A stretch of DNA of 64,000 bases. Source: Trichosphaerium sp. ATCC 40318. Taxonomy: Eukaryota > Discosea > Flabellinia > Trichosidae. The translations under genes were made by a program, and so were the position numbers. The notes under the pieces were generated by a model. It saw only the letters and a list, made by a program, of their open reading frames with translations. It was not told the DNA's origin and did not search any database. The stretch is taken from assembly GCA_038496445.1 (NCBI GenBank), contig JALMLS010000122.1, forward strand, positions 62,001-126,000. Reading direction: 5' to 3'. Position 1 is the stretch's first letter. Every line of letters begins with the position of its first letter. This document shows, in pieces, positions 49,490 through 60,617 of this stretch.

Positions 49490-50785
49490 TTACATACACA
49501 TTCTTATACGATGTTTTTTGTTTATAACTTCCTGTACATCATTCAAATATTTGATTCCCTTATCTGTTATCCCAGAACAAAAAGATATGTTGATACTGTG
49601 TACACCACACGCCAAGGCTTTCAAGCAATCATCTGTTACACTTGTACCTGATAAATTAATAGTATGCACACCAGCCAAAGGCTTAATACCATCATCTGTT
49701 AGGTCAGAAAGATTGTATAAGTCAATAGTGTGAACGCCAACTAATGTCTTAACACTGTCATTTGTCAAATTGTAGCAATAGCCAAGGTTAATAGAATGTA
49801 CTCCAATCAGTGCTTTTATGCTTTCATCCAACACCATTGTATGACTGATATCAATAGTGTGAACTCCAGCTAACTCTTTAATACCTGCATCTGTAATTTT
49901 TAGACAGCCACTTAAGGCTATGTTATGAACACCAGCCAACGCTTTAAGCCCTTCATCTGTTACTTTTGTGTTACTGATACTGATAGTATGAACACCAGCC
50001 AACTCTTTAATACCAACATCTGAAACGTGTTCACAATTGCTTAAGTTAATCGTATGAATTCCAGCAAATGCTTTAACCTCTTCATCACGTATATAAGTAA
50101 AACTGACGTCAAGGTTATGAACACCAACCAATGCCGTAAAGCCATGCCAAATGTTTTGACAGTTCTTTAAGCTAATAGTATGAGCGCCAGCCAACGCTTT
50201 AAGCCCTTCAGCTGTCACCTCTGTACATTGCATATTGATATTATGAGCACCTGCCAACGCCTTAAGACCTTCAGCTGTCATCAAATTATTGTACCCAATG
50301 TTAATGGTGTGTACGCCTTTTAACGCTTTGAGTCCTTCATCCGTCAGTTTGGTAGCACTAACATCGATCGTATGAACACCAGACAATGTCTTAAGGCCTT
50401 CAGCTGTCACTTTAGTACTTCCTAGAATAATAGTATGAATAGAACCTGATAATTCTTTAATGCATTCGTCTGTAACTTCAGTATTGTAACCATCAATATA
50501 AAACGCTTCTTTTAGATACTTAAAGTCCGTAGGCTTCAGATTGCACTTCAAATGGACTTCGAATTTTTGTATAAGCGAGGGACATGACTTAAATATCTCC
50601 GCAAGATTTTCTCTGCTGCTAATTTTAATAACACGTTTTTTATAGCTGTATAAGCTTGCGAATAGAGAGCATGTTTCACGTAAAGGCTGTATACATGTGC
50701 TACTGATGAAATTGAATACAAAAACCCACATCTCAATTGGTAGGCATGGTATATCATCAGCAATACGATTAGATCCTTTATCCAT
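49490..50785 (-). CDS. F-box protein with 14 leucine-rich repeats, intronless
   Basis: A single open frame of 431 codons from ATG at 50785 to TAA at 49490-49492. Residues about 13-45 form an F-box (IPCLPIEMWVFVFNFI). From about residue 108 there are 14 tandem repeats of 21-23 residues, each beginning G(V/A/I)H(T/N/S)I and ending in a (K)AL/(K)EL turn, e.g. GVHTISISNTKVTDEGLK. The TDEGLKAL pattern is the Cys-containing/FBXL class of LRR. It likely acts as the substrate-binding part of an SCF ligase (inference). The near identity of units suggests recent repeat expansion. No intron is seen, unlike the flanking genes. Confidence 0.85.
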   Translation of the reverse strand: MDKGSNRIADDIPCLPIEMWVFVFNFISSTCIQPLRETCSLFASLYSYKKRVIKISSRENLAEIFKSCPSLIQKFEVHLKCNLKPTDFKYLKEAFYIDGYNTEVTDECIKELSGSIHTIILGSTKVTAEGLKTLSGVHTIDVSATKLTDEGLKALKGVHTINIGYNNLMTAEGLKALAGAHNINMQCTEVTAEGLKALAGAHTISLKNCQNIWHGFTALVGVHNLDVSFTYIRDEEVKAFAGIHTINLSNCEHVSDVGIKELAGVHTISISNTKVTDEGLKALAGVHNIALSGCLKITDAGIKELAGVHTIDISHTMVLDESIKALIGVHSINLGYCYNLTNDSVKTLVGVHTIDLYNLSDLTDDGIKPLAGVHTINLSGTSVTDDCLKALACGVHSINISFCSGITDKGIKYLNDVQEVINKKHRIRMCM

Positions 50786-51360
50786 GTTTGTTAATAACGT
50801 TTAACGTGCTCTTATTATCGTAGGATCAAGTATCGTTTGGAAATACGATAAAAAGTCAATTTGTGGTCAGATATATTTTGTGTTTTACTATACTGTTAGG
50901 GTGTAATATTACCAACTTCATTTGTTTTAACAGCAAGCAAACTGTTTACCTAAAAATAGTACTTTCTGGTTGATGTGTTTTTCGGCTAAATCCACGCACA
51001 AGACTCTCGTTTTGTGGATTGTATTTATGAACTGATGAAACGTAGTTCAAACAATATCATGTAACTAACGTAACATTTTCTAGAAAGACTCATATAGAGT
51101 ATCGCTTTCAACAAACTGGTCTTGTCTTTACCATTCTCAGAATATTCTTTGCTCACGGTGAAAAATTGTGTCTGTCCTTTACATTTGGAACACAACGTGA
51201 GAAAATGTTGCTGCAGTGAAACTTATAAAGAATACTCAAGAGCTTTTAAAAGAGAACTAGATATTCAAATAATGATAAACACAAAAATTGCTTACGGTGA
51301 TGGCAAAAAACAACATCGTAGGTTCTACACTAGTTCATTTTTATTACACCAATGAATTTT
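50786..51360. other. Gap with one unexplained open frame
   Basis: Between the LRR gene promoter side and the 3' end of the Cys-rich gene. A plus-strand frame at about 51122-51355 without an ATG reads plausibly (KNCVCPLHLEHNVRKCCC, EYSRAFKRELDIQIMINTKI) and ends near the convergent gene. It could be a last exon of an unrecognised gene, but no partner exon was found. Confidence 0.3.
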
Positions 51361-53743
51361 TTACAATAGAAGCATTGACAATAATACAGTAAGAACAGCA
51401 ACACCAACATGCGAAGCAGAACTTGGTGCTATTGGCGTAACAGGTGCTACAGGCTCAACAGGTGCAAGAGTTGAAGCTTCAGTTGGTGCTGAAGTAGTTG
51501 GAGCTACTGGAGCAGTTGGTGTTTGATCAACATCAGACTCTAAAGCTTCTTCATTTACAGTTGCTGAAGGATCCCACTCGAATGTTTCGCAATCTTCTCC
51601 ATCTACAAGTTGAGCTATAACACGTATTTGTTTCATGCCAACTTCTTTAGGTTGACGGTTTGTGACGTTAGCGTTGATCTTTGAAATGACCTTCAAAACA
51701 ACAGCCACTTCTTTTTCTTCGTCATCCCAAGTAGTACATGTTCCTGTTTTCTTAGCTCTGAAGATAGCACCACAACCACAAGTAATGCGATTGAAATCAG
51801 TGTTATCTGGGTCATCCTCTAGAGCACCAAAGTCACCACTGCAGCGGAGATGGAGGGAGATTACACGTCTATAACAAAGTAAGAATAAACTCCTTAAAAA
51901 CACTAGGCTTTCCAAAAAAACGGTCACGTACGTGGTGTTCTTAGTTTTTCTGACACATTGTGACAAAGCTAAAACGCTTTCAATACCAGCGCCAAGAGGA
52001 GATTCATCAGCGGAATCCATAGAATCTGCGGTAGCAGCTTTTTGTCTGAAAGACATACTGCACCCATCATCGAAAGACATTCTTTGGACTATTGTTGCAA
52101 CTCCAGGTCCATTTCCGTCATTTCCAGTAGTGTCATTAGCATCAGTAGAACCTTCTCCAAGGTCGATTGAATCTTCTCCTTCGCCATCAGTGACCATGTT
52201 GCGAGAATTCAAACAAACATCTGGATCATCAATATTTTCTTCAAGGCAATCTGAAACTCTATCGAAAACCATTTCGAATGTAGTCTTTGAAGCATTCTTA
52301 CATTTTGCGAAAGCACATCTTACAAAAGGTGCTCTGGCTGTCGTTCCATTATTTTCTTTGACAGTAGATACACACTGGCATGTTGTCAGTTCAAAGAAAA
52401 AAAAGACAAAAAAAACCGATAGTTGTGCACAATAACTTCAACGTACGTTTGCGACGTCCTCATCTGGGAAATCGATAGGTCTTCGCACTGCAGTGGTAAC
52501 TACTCTTCCGTCTAATTCTTCTTCTACATCAACATCACCAGGACGTGTTACGTTGCATACTTTATCAAGCGCAACAAGTTTTGATCTGCTTTCATTTCTG
52601 AGACTTGTGCTGTCGTTTCCAGAATTGGCACGTGTACAAAAGTTAATGTAACGTCTTCCAGCTTTACGTAGGGCAAGACAAGGAGCTGAGCAAGTCTAAA
52701 GAGTATAAGAGAACGGCAAAGGTAAGTAAAACAAGATACGTACGTTGTTCTCCAAAGCGCTCTTGCAAACATTGAACAAACCAGCGATTCGCTGTCTTAG
52801 TTCGCCACATCTTTGAACTTTGTTACAAACCTCTTTACGTTTTTGAACAAGAGGCTTAAACCTCTTCATGGTATCAAGAACAGCACTACGATGAATACAG
52901 AATCTTGCAACATTAGCTAGAGCCTTTAATCCAAAATCACATCTATCATTGCATGCTCCTTCGAGGATATTGCTACGAATGAAACAATTTGTTACAACGC
53001 TATCTGCAAGTTCCTTGAATCTATCAAATAGGGAACCTGGACATTTACGGTCTTTTGGAGGAGGTGAGCTAAGAACAAGTGAGTTCAAGAGAACAATCAT
53101 AGAACAAGAAAACAAGACGGTAAAACTTCAGTTTGGAACGTACCATTGCTGTCTCAAGAAACCGATAACACGTTGTACATCGATGTTCGATCCATTCATA
53201 CTTTCGTTTCTTACTGCGTTATCTAGACGAGCATCTTTGATACAAAACGCAATAGCACGTGATCTGTTTTTGTATGCAATTGCGCATTCTGATGTATTAT
53301 CACATGCTCCAGGGATACGTCCTTCATCGATTGTAAAGTTATCTCTGGTTACAGCACGTTTCATAACTTCGTTACTGAATTCACTTGGTGTACGAGAAGG
53401 GAGATCGATCATGTCATCCTCCTTGGCCTTAAAAGGAAAGTAAGAACAAATAAAGAAAGTGTTTAAAAGAGCTTGGCGTACTGGGCGTGTTGCGTTATTT
53501 ATTTTATCCAAGACTGGTTGGCATTTACGTAGGATAGCGCTAAAGTCCACTTTAGAGCAATCAAACTCGTCTTCTTCAACTGCTGAAGAGAGTACTATAG
53601 TTGCAAAGTTAGATTCAAATTCGATGCACTATAGTGTGCGAACAACAAAAAGGTTCTTTCCGAGTGACCACAAAAGTACGACAGTTGTATCATCATAATA
53701 ACTTACCTATAAAGCACGAAAGTAATATGAGCAAGAGCTTCAT
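51361..53743 (-). CDS. Cys-rich secreted or anchored surface protein
   Basis: Exon 1 gives a signal peptide (MKLLLILLSCFI, then VLSSAVEEDEFDCSKVDFSA after splicing). The ectodomain is built of related Cys-containing blocks: LRKCQPVLDKINNATRP, GACDNTSECAIAYKNRSRA, GACNDRCDFGLKALANVA and further copies with NxT sites. A long acidic, Gly/Asp-rich insert follows. A last block has ITCGCGAIFRAKKTGTC, then a Pro/Ala/Thr stalk and a hydrophobic C-terminus (VGVAVLTVLLSMLLL) ending directly at TAA 51361-51363. A hydrophobic end with no cytosolic residues fits a GPI-anchor signal. About seven exons. No named family was recognised. Confidence 0.7.
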
Positions 53744-54875
53744 CTTTGGTTTAGATTTGATTTTTTTGTATAAAACTAAAATTGATAAAAATAAACATCT
53801 CAACCCCGCTGTTTTCGGCCGATTAACCAAAAAAAAACTCGTGCCGCATTGTTTACGAAAATTGTCCACAGTGCACTAAAATACGTTACTTACAAGGAGA
53901 TACTTTGGCGAAACATGGAGAACGAAGGGTAAAAAATTGCGGCCAAAAAGTCGGCAATGCAACTTGCATTCTTGGTTTTCTACCAAGTTTCCTCCTAAAA
54001 AGAAAACTCACTAATCAAACAACAACTGCAGAGCGTATTTTACTTAATACTGAAATAAAACTACATTGCTAAAAATGGAAAAAAAAAACCACAATTCGTC
54101 AATGATGTTTCTTTTTTCGAGTGATATGTTCGTTCATGTCTACAAAAAACTTGTCTATTCTGTAATGAACACTTCGACACTAAAGAATTTCTGGTTGAAC
54201 CGAAAAGGCATCTGTTTAGAACGACACCAGAAGCTCACCTCTGGTAACGCCAAAGTCAATACTCCAAGCAACTAGATGTTTTGCTCCAAGATGACTACTG
54301 CTCTACATTCTTGGTAGGATAGATTAGTACATAAACAGTCTAGAGTTGCTCCAAATTGCAATCCTCTTATGTTGCGGCAACCACGCAAATGACAAAAAGG
54401 TGTGAAGAAAGGGACAGAACAAAACAAATCCATATGCCAATAAAACATGTACAAATGAAACGACGAATATCTACTTTATCCGCTGAGCAAGTCCTAGTAA
54501 CTTTTGGCCAGAGGACACCCATGTAAAACTAGTAAGCGTTCAGTTGCACTAGAAACACGTGCAACATTTGTTAAAACTGGAAAATTGTGTTTTTTGTTGC
54601 CATGGAGCTTATCAACAGCCAAAAGATACCGCAACACGTTGAAATTTATGAAAATGGAGCTCCATACTATCTAATAGCCATAAATCAGACAAATTGACCA
54701 AAACGGCGCTTCAGCTTCTAGTCTCACGTGGCAGAATCTTCTGCGTATAGGTGGGGCGCCGTAGAGGTCTACCATGGATGTCAGTCTGCTTTTTTATTAT
54801 TTTCAAAACAAAAAGAGTCAATTCAGAGATTATCAAAACAAAGTTACGTGACCACCGCTCAGAGGTGAATGCTCT
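53744..54875. other. Gene-free stretch upstream of the STAT-like gene
   Basis: About 1.1 kb. A weak F-box-like frame is seen near 54090-54200 (SSDMFVHVYKKLVYSVM), and a CACGTG lies at 54725-54730, about 150 bp before the STAT-like start. Nothing else is supportable. Confidence 0.35.
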
Positions 54876-57755
54876 ATGGCAAACACAGACCAGTTCGCGT
54901 ATGACCCAAACGATTTATACGAGGACATCGTTAAACAACAGCCAGAATACCTCAATCAGTCTGGAAACACGTTACAATACGACCCTCAGGAATTTCAAGA
55001 AGGTGGCCTTTTTGACGAGGGACAACCATTAGGCGATCTAGCGTATGATGTCTCAACGCCTGCGTACCCTTCAAGTATACAAGGTACTGATCAGCTTATT
55101 GGCGCTGATGCAGGGACTTATGGCCAAGAGCCTTTCTATAACCAACCGCTCACCTATGGACAACCTATGGGGCACCAACAACAACAAATACACCAAACTC
55201 AGCCTCAAACACAGCCTTTTGGGCAAAACAACTTTCAACAACAAGTGCAAACGCCAACGAAAGTGATAAAAACAGTACCAACGAACAATGCAATGTTACC
55301 TGCAAAGCAAGCGGAGGTTGTAATGTTTCCGTTTAACACTACTGGTGATCTTGATGGCAAAGCAATTTACACAGAAGTACAGCCGGAAACAGCAATTGTA
55401 GCGCCTCAAGTGTCTCAGTTATTATCACAGAAGCGCTATCAAATTGAACGATACATTATAACGGCCCTTACACAAATGAAGGTTTCTATCGCGCAACTAA
55501 CTACCCCTGTGCCTGTAGCACATTACCAAGGATTATGCGCCAGACAAACACAACTACAGAATGAAATACAAAGGCTAAAAGTAGAAATACAAGCTCTGGA
55601 GGAGAAATTCCTTCTAGACCCTCCGTACGTTATTGTTTTTACCGATTACCAAAACTAGAACTGACACAAACGCACGCAGAAATTTTAAACTTCTATTACG
55701 GCTTAAATCAAGTCTATTGCTTCATGACGCTCAATTACAACTATATATGCACGAATTGAATCAATTAACCGGAAATGATCAATTTTGCAGGTACCGTATT
55801 GTTTTAAACGTAAAACCTGTCTAATATTATTATTTATTAGCGTATTGGCGTCTTTGTTTATTGTAGACCAACCATTTCCATGTACAGTGAAAAAGGGCAA
55901 ACCAGTAGGACCAATAGAATTACATTTGCTCACGGGCGCACGAACGCGTCTAGAGATTGTAACACCATGCACAGCAGAACTTCTTCAAGGTACGTAAACC
56001 AAAAAACCTCGCGAGCGTTTTCAAAGTACAATCAACTCTATGGCCTTGTTATTGAACATGACGCTATTATTGCGCTCTTGCTGTTGGAATTAAGCATTAT
56101 TAATAATGTTTACAAAGGATCCAACCTCAGACAACGACGAGGGAAGAAGACAGAGATGAATCATATATCAGAGAACTTTGTAAACAATGTAGCGCGATTT
56201 ACAAGGCTGGTGAGTCCTTACTCTCTTTTTTTTTTCTTTTCCCGTTTCAAAGAAGCCAAAACGTTGGTTTTCTCATCTTGATTTTCGTTTTGACTTGTTG
56301 TATAGACGTTTACAAATGGTTCAAATATGAATACAGTCAATATAAAGTTTAGAGTAACAGTTAAGGCTATTGTAAATGGTAGAGAGATGAATCAAAGCTT
56401 GGTATGACAAAACTTGCACATAAAAAAAAAAGCGCCAGCACGAAATTTCTTGTTAGGTATTTTAGCTTATTCTGGCGTAGGAGAGTAGTATGAGTAAACC
56501 AGTCATTGTTTTGACGCATAATGATCAGTATCATGTTGCAGTTGGAACTCTCTTGGGTCTTCAAATGTTCAAGGGAATAAATGGTAGAAAAAAAAGCAAG
56601 ACTGATCCTCGTTATTAATGTTTTGGTTTAGGTCCAAAGTTGGAAATTCCTTTGAACCAATTTTGTAACTACTTACAATGTGCATATATGGAAGCAACGC
56701 AGCAAGCATCTGATAGAAATCTTCGACCTCTATGGCGGTCAGATTTACAGTATTTGTATGTCTTTGAATGATTGTTTTTGTTTTCGATTTGAAGCTTCTT
56801 TTATTTATTCCTATTTGTCTTTTCTTACAATATATAGGTGTGCAACTCGGTTGAATAAGGATCTAGAGAATACAGCCGCTTGTATTATCCGTGAGGAATT
56901 TATTGAATTTTGGAGTTGGTTTGGTCCTTTTCTTCAAAAACTTCGATACCAGAAGCATTTACAACCTATGTGGCTTCAAGGCTATGTATGGGGATTGCTT
57001 ACAAAGGCACGGATAAAGTTTGAAACGATTTTACATTAGACTGTTGTGACTTTATTCATTTTCTTCTAATTGTTGTTTTTAGAGTGAAGCAGAGTGTTTA
57101 TTGTTAGATCAGCCTATGGGATCTTTTCTTGTTCGTTTTTCTGATAGTAGAAAAGGTGGTATTGCAGTAGCATATCGATGGGGGTACGTGCTGATGTTTT
57201 TTTTTTTTTGATTTTTTTTTTTTTGTTGAAATGCCAACTGCTATCATGAGGGCTACCATGCCGCTTGTATTGATGGATTGTCAAATTTTTTGCAGATCTT
57301 TTTTTGATCGTTTTTAGGGAAAGTGGTAAAAAAGCAGTAAGGCACTATATGCTACGACCGTCGGACACATCAGAAGGACAGACTTTTCCAGAATTTCTTA
57401 AAAACTCATCGACGTTTGTGCGGTTAATTCAAATACAACATAAGCGAGGTTACAAACAAGCACTTCTACGTAATAAAGATAATGCATTGATAAGGTGGTA
57501 TAGAAAAAAGCAGGATGAAGTGAGCATCTCTGGTACGTAATAGTGAAAGCGTTCTCTTAGCTTTTTTATTCTTTTGAGTTGTGTTTTTACTGATATTTTC
57601 TTTCAAGGCTATGACAGGGAGCTTCTAGCGCTTGAAACACGGGTGAAGGGTATAGCATTTCATACACCACCTACTTCTCCAGATACGACTACTGGTATGG
57701 TGAGTAGTTGTTTGAACTTTTCTTTTACTGACTTTTTTTTTTGCTTTAGATGTAA
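54876..57755 (+). CDS. STAT-like transcription factor with SH2 domain
   Basis: The N-terminus (about 200 residues) is rich in Gln, Pro and Tyr, in place of the metazoan STAT N-domain. A coiled-coil follows (KRYQIERYIITALTQMKVSI, LQNEIQRLKVEIQALEEKF). The Ig-like DNA-binding part reads QPFPCTVKKGKPVGPIEL, then FTNGSNMNTVNIKFRVTVK and KPVIVLTHNDQYHVAVGTLL. The linker has FIEFWSWFGPFLQKL and the SH2 domain GSFLVRFSDSRKGGIAVAY, with the phosphotyrosine-binding Arg in FLVRF. The tail SISGYDRELLALETR could carry the regulatory tyrosine. STATs are activated by tyrosine phosphorylation, dimerise and enter the nucleus. The intron after LLTK is GC..AG (57007). The exact C-terminus is uncertain: TAA at 57753-57755 is one option, and a further exon up to about 57960 is another. 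Confidence 0.88.
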
Positions 57756-57994
57756 TGTGATGTTTGTTTTTTTAAAGAACGACGTTTATGAAACATACCA
57801 GTTTGTGTGGTTTTTTTTGAAAAAAGGTTGTAAATTTCTTTTGTACATAGCAAAAAACAACAACAGGAAGAAAAAGCAAAAAAGAAAAAAAAAAGAAGAA
57901 AATAAATCAAAAAGTTTTTCATTCAAACTTTTATTTGTACAAATTACTAGCACATAAACTAGAAGTTAAAAAGTGGTCAGCTAAGGGAAAAGAG

Positions 57995-58118
57995 CCAGTA
58001 TGTTTATGCTATTGACATCAGTTACACTTCAGTAACTGCTGAAGGCGTCAAAAAGCTTGTGGGAGCAAAGACAATTTTTGTTTATGACAGTTATAAAAAC
58101 AATGTTGCTAAACTTTAA
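57995..58118 (+). pseudogene. LRR relic
   Basis: The frame VYAIDISYTSVTAEGVKKL followed by VGAKTIFVYDSYKNN and TAA at 58116-58118 is one to two units of the local LRR type. It has no start codon or F-box. It lies just after the STAT-like gene on the same strand and looks like the truncated end of a lost F-box/LRR copy. Confidence 0.65.
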
Positions 58119-58291
58119 AGGGGACTACAGTGTACACTGGCTACTTTTAAGCATAAAATACAAATACTACAACAAAGAATGACAAGAGGAGCGAAATGAA
58201 GTAACACGTGATTGTAGTAACAATTACAATTATTTATTATTTTAGAAGACTGAGGTAATCTTTTGTAACAACAAGAACCCAAAAACAGTAT

Positions 58292-58940
58292 TCAATGTTC
58301 TGGTCTAGTATTCTCAATAAGTATAACTTCTGGCTCTTTGTTGTTTTCTGTCCAATCAGGCTCAGAAATCTTGTTTATTTTTTGTATTTTGCTTCGCAAT
58401 CTATTGACTTCTACTTCTAGAGCTTCTGCTTTTCTTTTTCTTCCTCTTTCAATTTCTAGTTCCGTCTCTAGCTCTACAATACGTGCTGCCATCTTTTTCA
58501 TTACTGTAGTTACTAATGCCTAATGGTACGGGTGAGAAAAATGGTCTAGAAGTAGAACAAAATCCACCGTTTAAAAGATTGCGGTTTTCGTTTTTTTGTA
58601 GAGTTGTCCGTTTGGCTTTAAAAAACCTTTTGCATCGTCCATAAGCGCAGACCGTATCCATCGCAGAGTTTGCTAGTTATTTAAAGCCGAAAAGAAACAA
58701 AACAAGATAAAAACCTAGCTGAGGTACTTTTTAGTTCGTTTTCTGTCCATTCGCGCCGGCCGAACCCATCGCAGAGAAAAAACAAACCGTTGGTACCAAA
58801 ACTGCTTTTATACGTACTTCTAATGGTTCTAAAGCCTTATCGAACGCGGGATTAACTTCTGAAGCGTATTTCTTCAAGATTTTGTCCGCTTTCTTCGCTT
58901 GCGACACGCCTCTCCCTCGCGGTGAGTTTTGGGTAGCCAT
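58292..58940 (-). CDS. Short coiled-coil protein
   Basis: Exon 1 (MATQNSPRGRGVSQAKKADK, ILKKYASEVNPAFDKALEPL) ends at a GTACGT donor. A roughly 300-nt intron leads in phase to exon 2 (ALVTTVMKKMAARIVELETE, GRKRKAEALEVEVNRLRSKI), a continuous coiled coil, then an acidic tail ending TGA at 58292-58294. About 115 residues. The basic start and leucine/isoleucine spacing suggest a dimerising helper protein, perhaps nuclear. No family was recognised. The intron contains two imperfect copies of a 32-nt sequence. Confidence 0.6.
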
Positions 58941-59432
58941 AGCACCGTTCTTGTTTTAAAAGGCTGGTAAAATGAGCAAACGGCGGACTTAACGTATAAT
59001 ATCACTTCTACTTCGTTTTTCTTGCTTAATGGTGCAAAATCTAGCTGTGTTGCGCATAATTTTTCGAACTTTTCTTACAGACTTAAACCTGGCTGTGATA
59101 GCACTGACTTAATTGGTAAAGTGCCAAAAAAAAAAGTGTCACCAAGTACTACCAAGGAGGATGACACAACCAATGTTAGAACTATTGGTACGGAATGATT
59201 TGTATTTTTTATTCCGAATAAAATTGAATAGTGTTCAACACATTTACTGCTGTAACATCTTTAGTCAAATGAGAAGCAACAGCTTTGCTAGTGGCTGAGG
59301 AAATACTTTTCAACCTAGGTAAATAATAAGGCTTATTCTATAGCCAAGACTTCTTGAGGTTAAAGAAAAAGACGGATTGCAAACAAGGAAATAAAACCAA
59401 AAATTCGCCTTGTTGTGATCTCCTTGTGAAAC
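58941..59432. other. Gene-free gap
   Basis: About 490 bp without a supportable gene. If the last exon of the next gene is spliced by a 25-nt intron (donor at about 59455), its end would extend down to roughly 59355. Confidence 0.35.
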
Positions 59433-60315
59433 CTAAGCTGGGTGTTTTAGGACGTACATTTGTCGCTGTGTGTCTGATAAAGAACTTAAAGGTCCATTTG
59501 GTGCGGTAGGACTGCAAATAGATTGAAAAGCTGCATTGATTTCTTGTTCGATTGTTCCTACCATCTCAACTTTAGCTTTTGTAATTGCATCCTAGAAAAA
59601 CCAATGCTTAGAATAACATAATGATCAATACTAGTCATACTATTAAAGCAACGAGTGTATGTCCAATATGATCTGGAGAGCTACGTCGTGGTGGTAAGGA
59701 CAAAATGCAACAAAAAGCGAAAAAAAAGTGATAAAAATTTCAAACGACAACGCACGTGACAGGCTCTGATACACATTTTTCTAGTTCAGAGCATAGAGAA
59801 ATTATATTATTAAGGATTGACATACGTAATAAATGATCTACATACGATGAGTACTTGGAATAAAAAAAAAGTGAAAATAAAAAAACATAGAATGACAATT
59901 GACAAGTTTTTGCTTACCATCATGACCATTTCCTTTAAATTTTTTACCACATACACGTTTCCCTGTCCTAGGGAATAGTGATGCTAGACCAGATTTCTCT
60001 ACACAGGCCTTTGGTATATTAATAAGTCACATTGAAGTAGATCGTGATTTCTATTGCTAATTTCCAGCGTACTTTCAAAGGTTTTGTATTTAATTTGCTT
60101 CCCAAGCGTTTTATTAATGTATAAGAAGGAACACGCAATGGATCTGTTATTCTTTGTTAGTAACCAAAAGCAATCAATATGTTTATGGTCTACAGCCATT
60201 TTACACGCGTTTCATACCTTTGACGAACTCCTCTTCGCGGTTTAAGCCTTTTAAAAATTTTCTCTAATAAAAAGCGTTAAATTATTACTGTAGCACATAC
60301 TTACGTATCTGACAT
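59433..60315 (-). CDS. Small protein of unknown function, gene model incomplete
   Basis: Exon-like pieces on the minus strand read MSDT (60315), LKPRRGVRQR, then KSGLASLFPRTGKRVCGKKF, SSPDHIGHTLVALI, and DAITKAKVEMVGTIEQEINA with SSLSDTQRQMYVLKHPA ending at TAG 59433-59435. Pieces 3 to 5 join with splice signals, but the phase between the second and third piece does not fit, so an exon is missing or misplaced. No domain was recognised. Confidence 0.35.
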
Positions 60316-60617
60316 CCTTTGAGAGCATGCCAGCGTACAGAGTACACTGTGTCATTAATTTTATAGCATTGTGGCTTTTAGAAAGATACAAGGGTTCTCC
60401 CAAGCGCACTGTCAAGCCTACAATGCTGTTTCACTAAAACAACTTTTAACTGAGATAGTCGTACATCCTGGTTGCGAATTGCTGTTTATTGTCACCAATG
60501 GAGGACCATTCATTGTGTAAAGCACTTGCCACAACAGAACAAGGCGCTTAATAGCAAAACGAGTCTCACTTAGCTCCATGAGTACAATAATTCTGTAAAG
60601 ACCACTCCTACGCGTCT

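Noticed and set aside
54066..54275. Possible F-box relic on the plus strand
   Set aside because: Only a loose F-box pattern over 35 residues and no following repeats.
54272..54454. Minus-strand LRR-like words (RGCRNIRGLQFGATL)
   Set aside because: One possible repeat only, with no second unit or F-box. It could be chance.
55880..56281. Frame beginning MYSEKGQTSRTNR in the STAT-like gene
   Set aside because: The adjacent frame reads QPFPCTVKKGKPVG, which fits the STAT DNA-binding domain.
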